NCBI RefSeq assembly: GCF_019753765.1
Contig: NZ_JAIJZW010000001.1
Location: 656,575-720,574, forward strand
Source: Microbacterium marinilacus
GTDB taxonomy: Bacteria > Actinomycetota > Actinomycetes > Actinomycetales > Microbacteriaceae
Length of the DNA: 64,000 nt
Direction of reading: 5' to 3'
Positions 33,180-41,911 of the stretch are shown here, in pieces (within the stretch, counting starts at the first letter, position 1; the number at the start of each line of letters is the position of its first letter). Under the pieces are notes generated by a model that was given only the letters and a program-made list of their open reading frames with translations, made no database searches and had not been told where the DNA came from. The translations under genes were made by a program, and so were the position numbers.

Positions 33180-34001
33180 TCAGCCGCGGTCGAGGAAGAC
33201 GCCGATGCGGTCGCCGTCCTTCACGAACTGCAGTGCGCTGTCGGGGTAGGTCGCGCGGAGCTGCTCCGGGGCGTTGCTGTCGACGCGCATGCTGATCGTC
33301 GCCGGGAAGGTGCCGACCGCGCAGCCGGCGTACAGGCCGCCGCTGAGCGACCAGCTGCTGGTGTCGGCGTCCCGTTCCGGCAGCTCCTCGGCCGCGAGCG
33401 CCGTGAAGCAGCCGATGCCGCCGGAGTTCGAGAACCCCGACGTCGTCTCGAAGAGGACCAGATCGTGGAACTCCCACACCTTCGAGCTGGGGCCGGCGCC
33501 GACCCAGCCCGGAGGGACCTCGATCGACGACGTCGGCTCGAGCGTGGCGATCTGCGGCGCGCCGCTCGACACCGCCACGGGAGAGATCCTCGCGAGCCCG
33601 TAGGCCGCTCCCGCGGCCAGCGCGGCGGCCGCGACGACGGATCCGGCCCACAGCACGACGATGTGGCGGGGAAATCTCGCGCGGGTGGGGCGCGGCGCGT
33701 CGGGCTCTGCCGCGTCCTCCCGTGCGTCCGTCGGTGCCGGCGGTACGGCCTCCGCGAGCGGCGTCGACGACGGCGATTCCGCGGGCTCCGCGGCAGGGGC
33801 CGGCGTCTCCTCGGCCGGCTCCGGCTCCGGCTCATCCTCGACCGGCTCCGGCTTCTCCGGAGAGCCGACGGCGGACAGCGCCTCCAGCTCGCGCAGGCGA
33901 CGCAGCGCGGCCGGATCGCGGTCGATGTCGGCCGCGGGGCCGAAGGCGCGAGCGCGCAGGAGGCGCAGCTCCTCGCGTATGTCGGTGTCCATCGTCTGCA
34001 T
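33180..34001 (-). CDS. Single-pass membrane protein with acidic cytoplasmic region
   Basis: A 273-aa protein I do not recognise. Residues 1-50 form a charged helical head (DIREELRLLRARAFGPAADIDRD pattern, close to that seen in other small actinobacterial membrane proteins). Residues 50-110 are rich in Glu, Pro and Ala. One membrane helix lies at about 114-136, and the last 130 residues form an outside beta-rich domain with two cysteines (GIGCFTAL, YAGCAVG) likely to be disulfide-linked. ATG at 34001 or 33992. Last gene of a minus-strand set of small membrane-protein genes running down from 35779. Confidence 0.65.
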   Translation of the reverse strand: MQTMDTDIREELRLLRARAFGPAADIDRDPAALRRLRELEALSAVGSPEKPEPVEDEPEPEPAEETPAPAAEPAESPSSTPLAEAVPPAPTDAREDAAEPDAPRPTRARFPRHIVVLWAGSVVAAAALAAGAAYGLARISPVAVSSGAPQIATLEPTSSIEVPPGWVGAGPSSKVWEFHDLVLFETTSGFSNSGGIGCFTALAAEELPERDADTSSWSLSGGLYAGCAVGTFPATISMRVDSNAPEQLRATYPDSALQFVKDGDRIGVFLDRG

Positions 34002-34031
34002 GCTCTCACGTCGTGGCGGCTCGGGCGCCGC

Positions 34032-34490
34032 TCAACGCGGCCGGCGTCTGCCGACCTCGGAGACGATCCACGCGGCGCCGAAGAACACGAGGCTCCAGAC
34101 CGTCGCCAGCGCCAGGGCGGTGAGGGGGAGGAGGACGACCGCGTACTGCACGTCGGCGACGAGACCTGCCGTCGCGAGGCACGCGCACACCACCAGCCCG
34201 GCGCTGGCCACGATCCGCAGGACTCCGGGCGCGCGCGGCAGGCCGCCTCCGCAGGGAGACGACGGCGACGACGATGCCGGCCACGCCGGCACCGAGGAGC
34301 AGCAGGGGCACCGCGAGGAACAGGACCAGCGCGACGGTCACGGCGACGTATCCGATGCGGTGTCCACGGGGCGGCGAGCCCGGAACCGCCTGGCCGGCCG
34401 CGCGCACCCCCTCGCACGCCCGATGGCCCGGGGGGAGAACGGGGCGGCCGTCATCCGGTCGTCCACCTCGTCGTCCGTCGGTCTGGCCAT
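34032..34490 (-). pseudogene. Small membrane protein gene with two compensating frameshifts
   Basis: Starting at ATG 34490 the frame reads MARPTDDEVDDRMTAAPFSP and then hits a stop. The membrane-helix sequence RIGYVAVTVALVLFLAVP continues in another frame, and the C-terminal half (ADVQYAVVLLPLTALAL...SEVGRRRPR) returns to the first frame. One missing G in the run at 34407-34411 and one extra base near 34241-34247 would restore a protein of about 152 aa with four hydrophobic helices. It sits 30 bp before the 33180-34001 gene in the same orientation. It is either a decaying gene or two sequencing or assembly errors in GC-rich runs. Confidence 0.6.
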
Positions 34491-34574
34491 GATCCGCTCA
34501 CCCTAGCGTCGGCCAGCCGCACGGCCGGGTTCGAGGGGTCGAACGCGAACGGCGCGCCCCGCTGCAGGCACGTC

Positions 34575-35012
34575 TCAGCGGAGCCGCGAGAAGACCGCGA
34601 ACGTCGCTCCGAGGGGGATGAGCGCGAGAGTGACCAGCCCGGTCGCGGCGGCTGCGAGCACCGGCACCGCCGGCGCGTAGAGCAGCAGCACCGTCCCCAC
34701 GAACCCGATGGGCACCGCGCCGAGGGCGAAGGTCGCGACACGCGAGGCGACGGCGCGATCCGGCCGTGTCACACCGAGGGCGTGTGCGACGCAGGCGGCA
34801 CCGGTGATCCAGATCAGCGACGCCGCGGCGAACCCGGCGACGAGCATCGCGCTCGGGGCCGTGGTGGACGGGCCGACGGGGGCGGCGGCGCGCGCCCCCA
34901 GGACGTACACGGCGATGGCGAGGATGCCGAGCGCGATGCCGATCGAGAGCACGAGTCCCGCGCGTGTCCCTCTCGCCGCTCGTGTCCCTCGGTCCGCCTG
35001 AATGCCGGTCAT
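34575..35012 (-). CDS. Four-helix membrane protein
   Basis: A 145-aa integral membrane protein with an Arg-rich N-terminus and four predicted helices (about residues 20-40, 52-75, 86-107 and 112-135). No family recognised. ATG at 35012 with GAGG about 7 bases upstream. It follows the gene ending at 35027 by 14 bp, so the two are probably cotranscribed. Confidence 0.65.
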   Translation of the reverse strand: MTGIQADRGTRAARGTRAGLVLSIGIALGILAIAVYVLGARAAAPVGPSTTAPSAMLVAGFAAASLIWITGAACVAHALGVTRPDRAVASRVATFALGAVPIGFVGTVLLLYAPAVPVLAAAATGLVTLALIPLGATFAVFSRLR

Positions 35013-35026
35013 GTGAAGTCCTCGCC

Positions 35027-35779
35027 TCAGCGCAGAGCGCCCCTGGTCTTGGACAGGTCCACGTGGATGGACGCGCGCCGGCCGGGGTGCTCGGGGTCGT
35101 AACGGACCTCGTAACGGTCGCCGACGCGCGGGGCGACGCGCTCCTGGAAGGCGATGGAGGAGCGATGCCAGCGGGTCTGTCCGGCCCGGTCGTCGTAGCG
35201 CAGCGTCACCCGCCAGCGATCGATCCCGGCGATCGTCTCGACGTCGACCTTCGTGACGACCGCTTGCGCGACCACTCCGTGCGCGCGAGTCCAGTCCTGG
35301 CGTGCCGCGCGTGCGGCGAGCACGCGTCGGGCCACGGGGTGGATGGCGAGCACCATCCCGCCGACCGCGGCGAGCAGCGCCGGGAGCGGCCACGCCACCG
35401 GGCCGGAGGCCACCGCGGCGAGCGAGCCCAGACCGAGGCCGAGCAGGGGCCAGCCGAACGCGAGCGGAAGACACCAGGCCTCCCCGCCGCCGCGCCGGTG
35501 CCGGGCGTAGCCGTCGACCACGGCCGCGATCAGCACGGGCCAGACGACGACGAGCGTGGAGGCCTCGGCGATCCGAGCGACGGGCTCGGTGACGCCTTCG
35601 ACGCCGACCAGCCACTCCGCGCCCGCCCACTCGACCCATCGCCCGCCTGCGAGGTACAGGGCGTTCGACCAGCCGGTCACCAGCGACGTGGCGAACACCG
35701 CGCACCACAGCACGATCGCGACCACGCGCAACGTACGAGCGTTCCTCCACCAGCGCAGCTCCGGGTCCACCGTGCTCAC
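35027..35779 (-). CDS. Membrane protein with DUF3592-like C-terminal domain
   Basis: A 250-aa protein with about five membrane helices (between residues 15 and 150) and a C-terminal cytoplasmic or outside beta domain with the DUF3592-like pattern WRVTLRYDDRAGQTRW...VGDRYEVRYDPEHPGRRASIH. Function unknown. An in-frame ATG at 35836 would add 19 residues, but AAGGAG stands 7-8 bases before the GTG at 35779, so I place the start there. First gene of the small-membrane-protein set. Confidence 0.7.
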   Translation of the reverse strand: MSTVDPELRWWRNARTLRVVAIVLWCAVFATSLVTGWSNALYLAGGRWVEWAGAEWLVGVEGVTEPVARIAEASTLVVVWPVLIAAVVDGYARHRRGGGEAWCLPLAFGWPLLGLGLGSLAAVASGPVAWPLPALLAAVGGMVLAIHPVARRVLAARAARQDWTRAHGVVAQAVVTKVDVETIAGIDRWRVTLRYDDRAGQTRWHRSSIAFQERVAPRVGDRYEVRYDPEHPGRRASIHVDLSKTRGALR

Positions 35780-35917
35780 GACGCGCTCCTTCCCGTCGGC
35801 GCCGGCGTCGCGCGCGGCGACGACGGTCGGGGCCATTCTGGCAGGAGCTGCCGGACCCCGTCACTCGACGGGGCGGGTGAGACGTCGGAGACGGCCTCCC
35901 CGGGCGAACGCCGTGAG

Positions 35918-36118
35918 TCAGTCGTCCGTGCGGAACCCGGCCGGCTTGTGCGTGCCGTCGCAGAACGGCTTGATCGACGACAGACCGCACCGGCACAGCG
36001 CCATCGTCCGCCGGTTGCGCGGGATGGGCTCGCCGTCAGCGTCGCGCAGGTCCACGTCGCCGCGGACGAGGATCGGCCCGTCCGGGTAAGGGGTGATCGA
36101 CGGACGCTCGTCACGCAT
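35918..36118 (-). CDS. CDGSH iron-sulfur protein
   Basis: A 66-aa CDGSH-type protein that binds one [2Fe-2S] cluster by three Cys and one His. The motif is CRCGLSSIKPFCDGTH (residues about 42-57). The family's MitoNEET-like members move electrons or clusters. Its ATG overlaps the stop of the upstream haem-oxygenase-like gene by 8 bp, so the two are made together, and the small protein is a good candidate for that enzyme's electron or cluster partner. Confidence 0.9.
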   Translation of the reverse strand: MRDERPSITPYPDGPILVRGDVDLRDADGEPIPRNRRTMALCRCGLSSIKPFCDGTHKPAGFRTDD

Positions 36119-37169
36119 GGCCGACCGCCCGCAGCGAGGACTCGCCGGCCTGCCAGGCGTCGAGCATGTGAGCGCCGACCCAGCCGTCGACCGCCAGGCA
36201 GGCTGCGGCCCCGAACATGATGTCGGGCAGCAGGTCGGGACGATCCTCGGCCAGCGCGCCGGCGAGGTCTCGGCCGGCGATCTGCTCGTGCACGGCGTCG
36301 GCCTCGACGTGCTCGTCGAAGTAGTCGGTGACGTCCTCGCCGAACCCCAGACGGCGCAACCCGTCGCCGTAGAACCTGTTCGGGATCGACGACGTCATCT
36401 CGAACGCCGCCAGATGACCGACGATCGCCCCCACCAGCCTGCGGTTGACGCCGAACATCGACATCGTGTTGTGGGACGCCAGGGTCACGGCCGGGACGTC
36501 GTCGACGTAGGCGCCGTAGGTGTCGTCCAGCCCGGCGCCGCGCATGGCGGCGGCGAAGATGGTCGCGTGGACGCGGTCGGCCCGCCCGCCGCCGTACTCG
36601 TCGGACTGGATCTCGACCAGCGCGGCCTTCGCGCGGCCGTGCAGGCGGGGGATCGCCCAGGAGTGCGGGTCGGCCTCGCGCAGGGTGTAGATCGACCGCT
36701 GCATGAAGAACTCGTGCGCCTGCTCCGCCGTCGCCTTCTTCGCGAGATAGCGCGACAGGCTCGGTCCGCTGTCCGCCTCGGTGAGCGCGAACAGCGCGCG
36801 GGCCACCGCGTCGACGCTCGGCTCGGGCAGGTCGGGCATCGGCACCATGGCGCGCAGCCGCTGCTCGAACGCCTGCTCGAGGATGCGCCGCGTGGCGATG
36901 AGCCGCGGATCCCACTCGAGTTCCGGCGAGAGCTCGTCGAGCGAGCCGTAAGAGGAGGCGTACAGCGCGAACAGCGCGAGCTGGAGGTCATCGTCCTCGA
37001 CGATGTCGGCGGTCGCGGTGACGGCGTCCTGCGCGAGCGCCTCGAGCCGCTCGTCGTCGGGTGCGCCCGTGAGGCGGGTGATCACGGCCTCGCTCACGGG
37101 GCCACGCGGGGTGAGGGAGGGGCGGTGGGAGTGCGGTGCGGTGGCGCGGGTGGTGCTGGTGACGGACAC
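36111..37169 (-). CDS. Haem-oxygenase-like (HDO-type) iron-containing oxidase
   Basis: A 352-aa protein of the iron-containing redox enzyme family with a haem-oxygenase-like fold. Candidate metal ligands are EQAHEFFMQRS (about residues 148-158), ALVEIQSDEYGGG (about 184-196) and FDEHVEADAVHE (about 284-295). Such residues bind two irons in haem-oxygenase-like diiron oxidases that act on amino acids and fatty acids. The substrate is unknown. GTG start at 37169; a GGAG stands about 10 bases upstream. Coupled to the CDGSH gene. Confidence 0.75.
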   Translation of the reverse strand: MSVTSTTRATAPHSHRPSLTPRGPVSEAVITRLTGAPDDERLEALAQDAVTATADIVEDDDLQLALFALYASSYGSLDELSPELEWDPRLIATRRILEQAFEQRLRAMVPMPDLPEPSVDAVARALFALTEADSGPSLSRYLAKKATAEQAHEFFMQRSIYTLREADPHSWAIPRLHGRAKAALVEIQSDEYGGGRADRVHATIFAAAMRGAGLDDTYGAYVDDVPAVTLASHNTMSMFGVNRRLVGAIVGHLAAFEMTSSIPNRFYGDGLRRLGFGEDVTDYFDEHVEADAVHEQIAGRDLAGALAEDRPDLLPDIMFGAAACLAVDGWVGAHMLDAWQAGESSLRAVGHA

Positions 37170-37567
37170 GAAGATGCTCCGATTCTGGGACGTGGGTGAT
37201 CAGTCTCGCCGCGCGGTCGTCGCCGCAGCAGAGGCTTGACCCTGTTCCGACGGACGGCTAGCGCGCATCTCCCGCCCCGACGAGGGGACGACGCGGATCG
37301 ACCGCAGCGAGGGGGCGCCGGGCACGCGGCGGCAGGTGGGGAGAACAACCCATGTCGGCATCGCGCGCGCGGTGGGACCCTGAACGGGTGCGATGGCGTC
37401 CGGGGGGATGCCACCGTGCCGGCTCATCGGCCGTCGGGACCCGCGCCTCCGGGGGGAGGACGCGACCCTGAGCCCGGGTCCGTGGCGGATCATCCGTCGC
37501 CGGACCCGGGCTTCGTCATCGACCGGAGCGGTTTGTCGGAACGCCGCCTCGGCGGCAGGATGGGCGC
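37170..37567. other. 398-bp intergenic region without a convincing gene
   Basis: Between divergent genes. The short open frames here have no recognisable pattern. A TTGACC, 17 bases, TAGCGC arrangement (37237-37265) could be a plus-strand promoter, but no nearby gene needs it. No repeat or RNA structure stood out. Confidence 0.5.
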
Positions 37568-38062
37568 ATGATCGGCGAACGCGGGCACGATGCCCAGCGC
37601 GACGAGACGCCGGCCGAGAGATCGGACCGCAACTGGATAGAGGTGCTGCAGGAGCTCCGCGTCCTGCAGACCGGCACCCAGATCCTCACCGGCTTCCTTC
37701 TCGCGCTGGCCTTCCAGCCTGCCTTCCTCGACCTCGACGGCGCGCAGCGCGCGCTCTACCTCGTGCTGGTGGTGCTGTCCGCCCTGAGCGCTGTGATCGC
37801 GCTGGCGCCCGTCGCGCTGCACCGGCTGATGTTCCGCGAGGGGGCGAAGCGCATGATCGTCGACTACGGGCATGCCGCGCTGCTGACGGCGCTGGTGATC
37901 GTCTCGCTGCTGCTGGTGGGAGTGGTGGCGTTCGTCTTCGACGTCGTCGTGGGTCCGACGTCCGCGTGGATCTCGGGCGGGCTGCTGGCGGCGTTCGTGG
38001 TCGTGGTGTGGGTCGTGGTGCCCGTGGCGCTGCGCGCTCGCCGCGGCGAGGAGTCGGCATGA
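37568..38062 (+). CDS. DUF6328 membrane protein
   Basis: A 164-aa four-helix membrane protein of the DUF6328 family, unknown role. After a polar N-terminus come the hallmark NWIEVLQELRVLQTGTQILTG and helices at about 42-58, 64-82, 98-120 and 126-150. ATG at 37568, six bases after a CAGGAT hexamer (a weaker match to the leaderless pattern). The nitrilase-family gene follows after 61 bp. Confidence 0.85.
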   Translation: MIGERGHDAQRDETPAERSDRNWIEVLQELRVLQTGTQILTGFLLALAFQPAFLDLDGAQRALYLVLVVLSALSAVIALAPVALHRLMFREGAKRMIVDYGHAALLTALVIVSLLLVGVVAFVFDVVVGPTSAWISGGLLAAFVVVVWVVVPVALRARRGEESA

Positions 38063-38123
38063 GGCAGGTCTGCGGTCCAGGGGGCGGACGGATCGCTCGC
38101 GCGAACGAGAAAAGGGGAGAGAG

Positions 38124-38936
38124 ATGACCGACACAGGGCCGGAAGCGGTGGGCATCGGAGTCGCGCAGTTCGCCCCGACGGCGGATGCGGCGTCGAACCG
38201 GGCGACCATCGCCGAGCTGGCGCGCCGAGGCGCCGACCGGGGAGCGGCGGTCGTGCTCTTCCCGGAGTACTCCAGCTTCTTCACCGATCCGTTCGACGCG
38301 TCGTTCGCCGAGAACGCCGAGGACCTCGACGGTCCCTTCGTGCGCCAGCTCACTGCGCTGGCCGGCGACCTGGGCGTTCATCTCGTCGCGGGCATGGCCG
38401 AGCGCGCCGAGGGCGACCGGGTGCGCAACACGGTCGTCGCGGTGGACGGCACGGGCATCGTCGCCCGCTATCGGAAGCAGCATCTCTACGACGCGTTCGG
38501 GCAGCGCGAGTCCGACTGGATCGAGCCGGGCGAGCTGACAGCGCCGGAGACGTTCAAGGCGGGCGGGCTGAGCTTCGGACTGATGACGTGCTACGACCTG
38601 CGCTTCCCCGAGGTGGGACGGATGCTCGCCGACGCGGGCGCCGACGTCGCGCTGGTGCCCGCGGAATGGGTGCGGGGCCCGCTGAAGGAGATGCACTGGA
38701 CCACGCTGCTGTCGGCGCGGGCGATCGAGAACACGATGTATGTCGCGGCCGCCGACCATCCGCCCACGCTCGGCGTCGGCCGGTCGGTCGTCGTCGACCC
38801 GCAAGGCGTGACCGTGGCGGCGATCGGCACGGGAACCGACGTCGTGGTCGGCTGGGCGGACCGGGACGCGATCGACAACGTCCGTCGCGTCAACCCCGCG
38901 CTCGAGCTTCGACGCTATCGCGTCGCGCCGCGCTGA
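38124..38936 (+). CDS. Nitrilase-superfamily amidase (omega-amidase/Nit-like)
   Basis: A 270-aa cytoplasmic carbon-nitrogen hydrolase with the Glu-Lys-Cys triad: Glu in LFPEYSS (about residue 48), Lys in YRKQHLYD (about 117) and Cys in MTCYDLRFPE (about 155). It resembles the Nit/omega-amidase branch, whose members deamidate alpha-ketoglutaramate. AAAGGGGAGAGAG just before the ATG is a strong ribosome site. It converges with an aminotransferase whose NLGQGFPD signature is that of glutamine transaminase K-like enzymes; the two could form a transaminase/omega-amidase pathway, though they lie on opposite strands. Confidence 0.87.
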   Translation: MTDTGPEAVGIGVAQFAPTADAASNRATIAELARRGADRGAAVVLFPEYSSFFTDPFDASFAENAEDLDGPFVRQLTALAGDLGVHLVAGMAERAEGDRVRNTVVAVDGTGIVARYRKQHLYDAFGQRESDWIEPGELTAPETFKAGGLSFGLMTCYDLRFPEVGRMLADAGADVALVPAEWVRGPLKEMHWTTLLSARAIENTMYVAAADHPPTLGVGRSVVVDPQGVTVAAIGTGTDVVVGWADRDAIDNVRRVNPALELRRYRVAPR

Positions 38937-38937
38937 C

Positions 38938-38954
38938 CGGGCTTCGTCAGCCCG
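38938..38954. terminator. Possible bidirectional terminator hairpin
   Basis: CGGGCT-tcgtc-AGCCCG, six G-C-rich pairs, overlapping the aminotransferase stop codon between two convergent genes; no T-run. Confidence 0.35.
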
Positions 38955-40152
38955 ACAGGGAAGCCAGGCGCGCCGCAGCCTCCTCGAGCACCTCGACGCG
39001 CTTGCACGCGGCGAAGCGCACCAGCGTCGCATACTCGCTGCGGCGACCGGGTGTGACGAACGCCGTGATGGGGATGGCGACGACGCCGGCGCGCTCGACC
39101 AGCTCGCCGCGACAGAACGCCTGCGCGTCGGTCGCGCCGAGCGGAGCCGCGTCGGCGACCGTGAAGTACGAGCCGCGGGGCTCGAAGACCTCGAAGCCCG
39201 CGGCGCGCAGCCCGGCGCCGAGCACGTCGCGCTTTCGCCGCATGTCCTGCGCGATGCCGTCGAAGAACGCGTCCGGCAGCCGCAGGCCCGCGGCGATCGC
39301 CGGCTGGAACGGCGAGCCGCTGGTGTAGGTGAGGAACTGCTTGACCGTCACCACCGCCGTCAGCAGCTCGGCCGGCCCCGTGATCCAGCCGATCTTCCAC
39401 CCCGTCGTGCGGAACGTCTTGCCGCCCGAGGAGATCGTCAGCGTGCGCTCGCGCGCGCCGGGCAGCGAAGCCACCGGCACATGCGGGCCGTCGAAGGTCA
39501 GGTGCTCGTAGACCTCGTCGGTCACCACGATCGCGTCGCGGGCGTGCGCGAGCCGGACGACCTCCTCGAGCACCGCGCGATCGAACACCGCCCCGGTGGG
39601 GTTGTGCGGGTTGTTGACGAGGATCACGCGGGTGCGCTCGTTCACGACGTCGGCCAGCACGTCGAGGTCGGGCTGGAAGTCGGGCGCGCGCAGCGGGACG
39701 GTGCGCAGCGTCGCCCCGGACAGCGCGACGCACGCGGCGTAGGAGTCGTAGTAGGGCTCGAAGACCACCACCTCGTCCTCCGGCCCGTCGACCAGCGCCA
39801 GGAGCGCGCTCGCAAGCGCCTCCGTCGCGCCGGTCGTCACGACGACCTCGGTGTCCGGGTCCAGGGCGATGCCGTAGAAGCGCGACTGATGGTCGGCGAT
39901 CGCCTCCCGCAGCGGCGCGATCCCGATCCCGGGCGCGTACTGGTTCGCGCCGCCCGCGATCGCCTCCCGAGCCGCGTCGAGCACCTCCGACGGACCGTCC
40001 TCGTCGGGGAAGCCCTGGCCGAGGTTGATCGCGCCCGTGCGCGCCGCCAGCGCCGTCATCTCTGCGAAGATGGTGCTCGCCACGGCGCCGTCGGGGCTCA
40101 GCAGCCCGGCACCGTCGGCAGTTCTTCTCCAGGCGCCCGCCACGTCTCGCAT
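38947..40152 (-). CDS. PLP-dependent aminotransferase class I/II (glutamine transaminase K-like)
   Basis: A 401-aa fold-type I aminotransferase. Seen: INLGQGFPDEDGP (about 42-54), NQYAPGIG, the NPHNPTG loop, DEVYEHLTFDG, and the PLP-lysine in SSGGKTFRTTGWKIGW. The final substrate-binding Arg is in VRFAACK. The NLGQGFPD motif is typical of kynurenine aminotransferase / glutamine transaminase K and of some methionine aminotransferases; N-succinyl-diaminopimelate aminotransferase is a less likely alternative. Of two tandem starts (GTG 40155, ATG 40152), ATG 40152 is six bases after TAACCT. Confidence 0.87.
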   Translation of the reverse strand: MRDVAGAWRRTADGAGLLSPDGAVASTIFAEMTALAARTGAINLGQGFPDEDGPSEVLDAAREAIAGGANQYAPGIGIAPLREAIADHQSRFYGIALDPDTEVVVTTGATEALASALLALVDGPEDEVVVFEPYYDSYAACVALSGATLRTVPLRAPDFQPDLDVLADVVNERTRVILVNNPHNPTGAVFDRAVLEEVVRLAHARDAIVVTDEVYEHLTFDGPHVPVASLPGARERTLTISSGGKTFRTTGWKIGWITGPAELLTAVVTVKQFLTYTSGSPFQPAIAAGLRLPDAFFDGIAQDMRRKRDVLGAGLRAAGFEVFEPRGSYFTVADAAPLGATDAQAFCRGELVERAGVVAIPITAFVTPGRRSEYATLVRFAACKRVEVLEEAAARLASLSG

Positions 40153-40158
40153 CACGCC

Positions 40159-40164
40159 AGGTTA
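40159..40164 (-). promoter_or_regulatory. -10 hexamer of aminotransferase gene
   Basis: TAACCT on the minus strand, 6 bases before ATG 40152; leaderless arrangement. Confidence 0.5.
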
Positions 40165-40279
40165 CCGGCGCGCCGGTGCCGCTCAGGATGTCGGAAGTCA
40201 CACAGTCGACTTATCGTCGTCATAGGCATCGCAAAGGTTGCGGCGTGACCCTGTAAGGGCTTTGGAAGAAGGAGCACTC

Positions 40280-41854
40280 ATGGACACGCATCGTTCCGAC
40301 GAGAACCTGGACCCCCAGGAGCCCGCCGCCTCCACCCCCGAGACCCCGGCCGCCGAGACCTCGGCCGCCGAGACCTCCGTCCCGGAGGCGCCGACGACGG
40401 CGTCCCCGGCGAGCACTCCGCCGCAGGCACCCGCCGGCGACGTCCCGCCCGGCATGTACATCCCGCCGCGCCCCCCGATCCCCGGCGCCGCCTCGCAGGG
40501 CTTCGCCGCGCCCTCCGCGCCGCAGACGTCCGGGCATCCGTACGCGGGCGCCGCGCCGGGCCACGCGTTCGGACCCGCCGCGTACGGCGCCCAGCAGACG
40601 CAGGCGACCGAGCCCCTTCCGTACGACACGCGCATCGCGCCGGTCGAGGAGAAGCCCGAGCGCCGCAAGTCGGGTGCCGGGCGCGTCGCCGCGCTCCTCG
40701 TCGCGGCAGCCCTCGTCGGCGGAGCCGCCGGTCTCGGCGGATCGTTCGCCGGCACTCAGCTGTTCGGCTCCGGCACGACGACCAGCGCGGCGAGCGGCCC
40801 GTCCAGCATCACGGTGAACAACCCCGGCTCCGTCAACGAGGCGACGGCCGTGGCCACCCAGGTGCTGCCGAGCGTCGTGACCATCGACGTGAGCGGTGGT
40901 TCGGAGGCCGGCAGCGGCTCGGGCGTCGTGCTGAGCGAGGACGGGTACGTGGTGACGAACACGCACGTCGTCACCCTCGGCGGCGCGACCGCCGACCCCG
41001 AGATCCGCGTCACGACGTCGGACGGTCACATCTACCAGGCGGAGGTCGTCGGCACCGACCCGACCTACGACCTCGCCGTCATCAAGCTGGTGGACGCGGA
41101 GGGACTGACGCCCATCGAGTTCGCCGACTCGTCCCAGCTGAACGTGGGCGACACGACGGCCGCCGTGGGCGCGCCGCTCGGCCTGTCCAACACGGTCACG
41201 ACCGGCATCGTCAGCGCGCTCAACCGCAGCATCGAGATCGCGTCCTCCGCGGCGCCCGAGTCGGGCGACGACGCCGAGCAGACCCCGGAGGAGGAGCAGC
41301 AGAGCCCGTTCCGCTTCGACAACGGTCAGGAGGAGCAGAGCGTGCCCAACGAGTCGATCTCGATCGCCGTGATCCAGACGGACGCCGCCATCAACCACGG
41401 CAACTCGGGCGGGGCGCTGGTCGACTCGCAGGGTCGGCTGATCGGCATCAACGTGGCGATCGCGTCCTCGGGCGACAGCGAGGAGTCCGGCTCCATCGGC
41501 GTGGGCTTCGCCATCCCCTCGAACGTGGTGCAGCGTGTCAGCGACGAGCTGATCAACGACGGGGAGGCCACACACGGCCTGCTCGGCGCCAGCGTGCAGC
41601 CGGCCAGCGTCGACAGCGACGCGACCACGGCCGGTGCCCTGATCGCCGAGGTCACCTCGGGCGGAGCCGCCGAGAAGGCCGGCCTGCGTGAGGGGGACAT
41701 CGTGACGGAGTTCAACGGCGTGCGGATCGGATCCGCCGTCGACCTGACGGCGCAGGTGCGTGCCGCTGCCGGCGGAAGCGACGCGACGCTGACGTACGTG
41801 CGAGACGGCAGCGAGCAGACGATCGACGTGACCCTCGGGGACCTCGGTCAGTAG
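40280..41854 (+). CDS. HtrA-like membrane serine protease with PDZ domain
   Basis: A 524-aa protein with a long Ala/Pro/Thr-rich cytoplasmic part (1-130), one membrane helix (134-155), an extracytoplasmic trypsin-like domain and a C-terminal PDZ domain (about 430-520). The triad is His229 (TNTHVV), Asp264 (YDLAVI) and Ser376 (GNSGGA). An acidic insert (about 325-355, EEEQQSPF type) interrupts the protease domain. It is expected to handle misfolded envelope proteins. A strong AAGGAG lies before the ATG, so unlike its neighbours this gene has a leader (about 70 bp or more after a CATAGGCAT-like element). Confidence 0.9.
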   Translation: MDTHRSDENLDPQEPAASTPETPAAETSAAETSVPEAPTTASPASTPPQAPAGDVPPGMYIPPRPPIPGAASQGFAAPSAPQTSGHPYAGAAPGHAFGPAAYGAQQTQATEPLPYDTRIAPVEEKPERRKSGAGRVAALLVAAALVGGAAGLGGSFAGTQLFGSGTTTSAASGPSSITVNNPGSVNEATAVATQVLPSVVTIDVSGGSEAGSGSGVVLSEDGYVVTNTHVVTLGGATADPEIRVTTSDGHIYQAEVVGTDPTYDLAVIKLVDAEGLTPIEFADSSQLNVGDTTAAVGAPLGLSNTVTTGIVSALNRSIEIASSAAPESGDDAEQTPEEEQQSPFRFDNGQEEQSVPNESISIAVIQTDAAINHGNSGGALVDSQGRLIGINVAIASSGDSEESGSIGVGFAIPSNVVQRVSDELINDGEATHGLLGASVQPASVDSDATTAGALIAEVTSGGAAEKAGLREGDIVTEFNGVRIGSAVDLTAQVRAAAGGSDATLTYVRDGSEQTIDVTLGDLGQ

Positions 41855-41911
41855 CGCCGCGACCGCGCCTTCGGGCACGCGCCCGCACAGCGTCATCGGT
41901 GATCGACGCCG

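Noticed and set aside
37237..37265. TTGACC-N17-TAGCGC as a promoter
   Set aside because: No gene starts within a useful distance downstream, and the downstream gene at 37568 has its own nearer -10-like hexamer.
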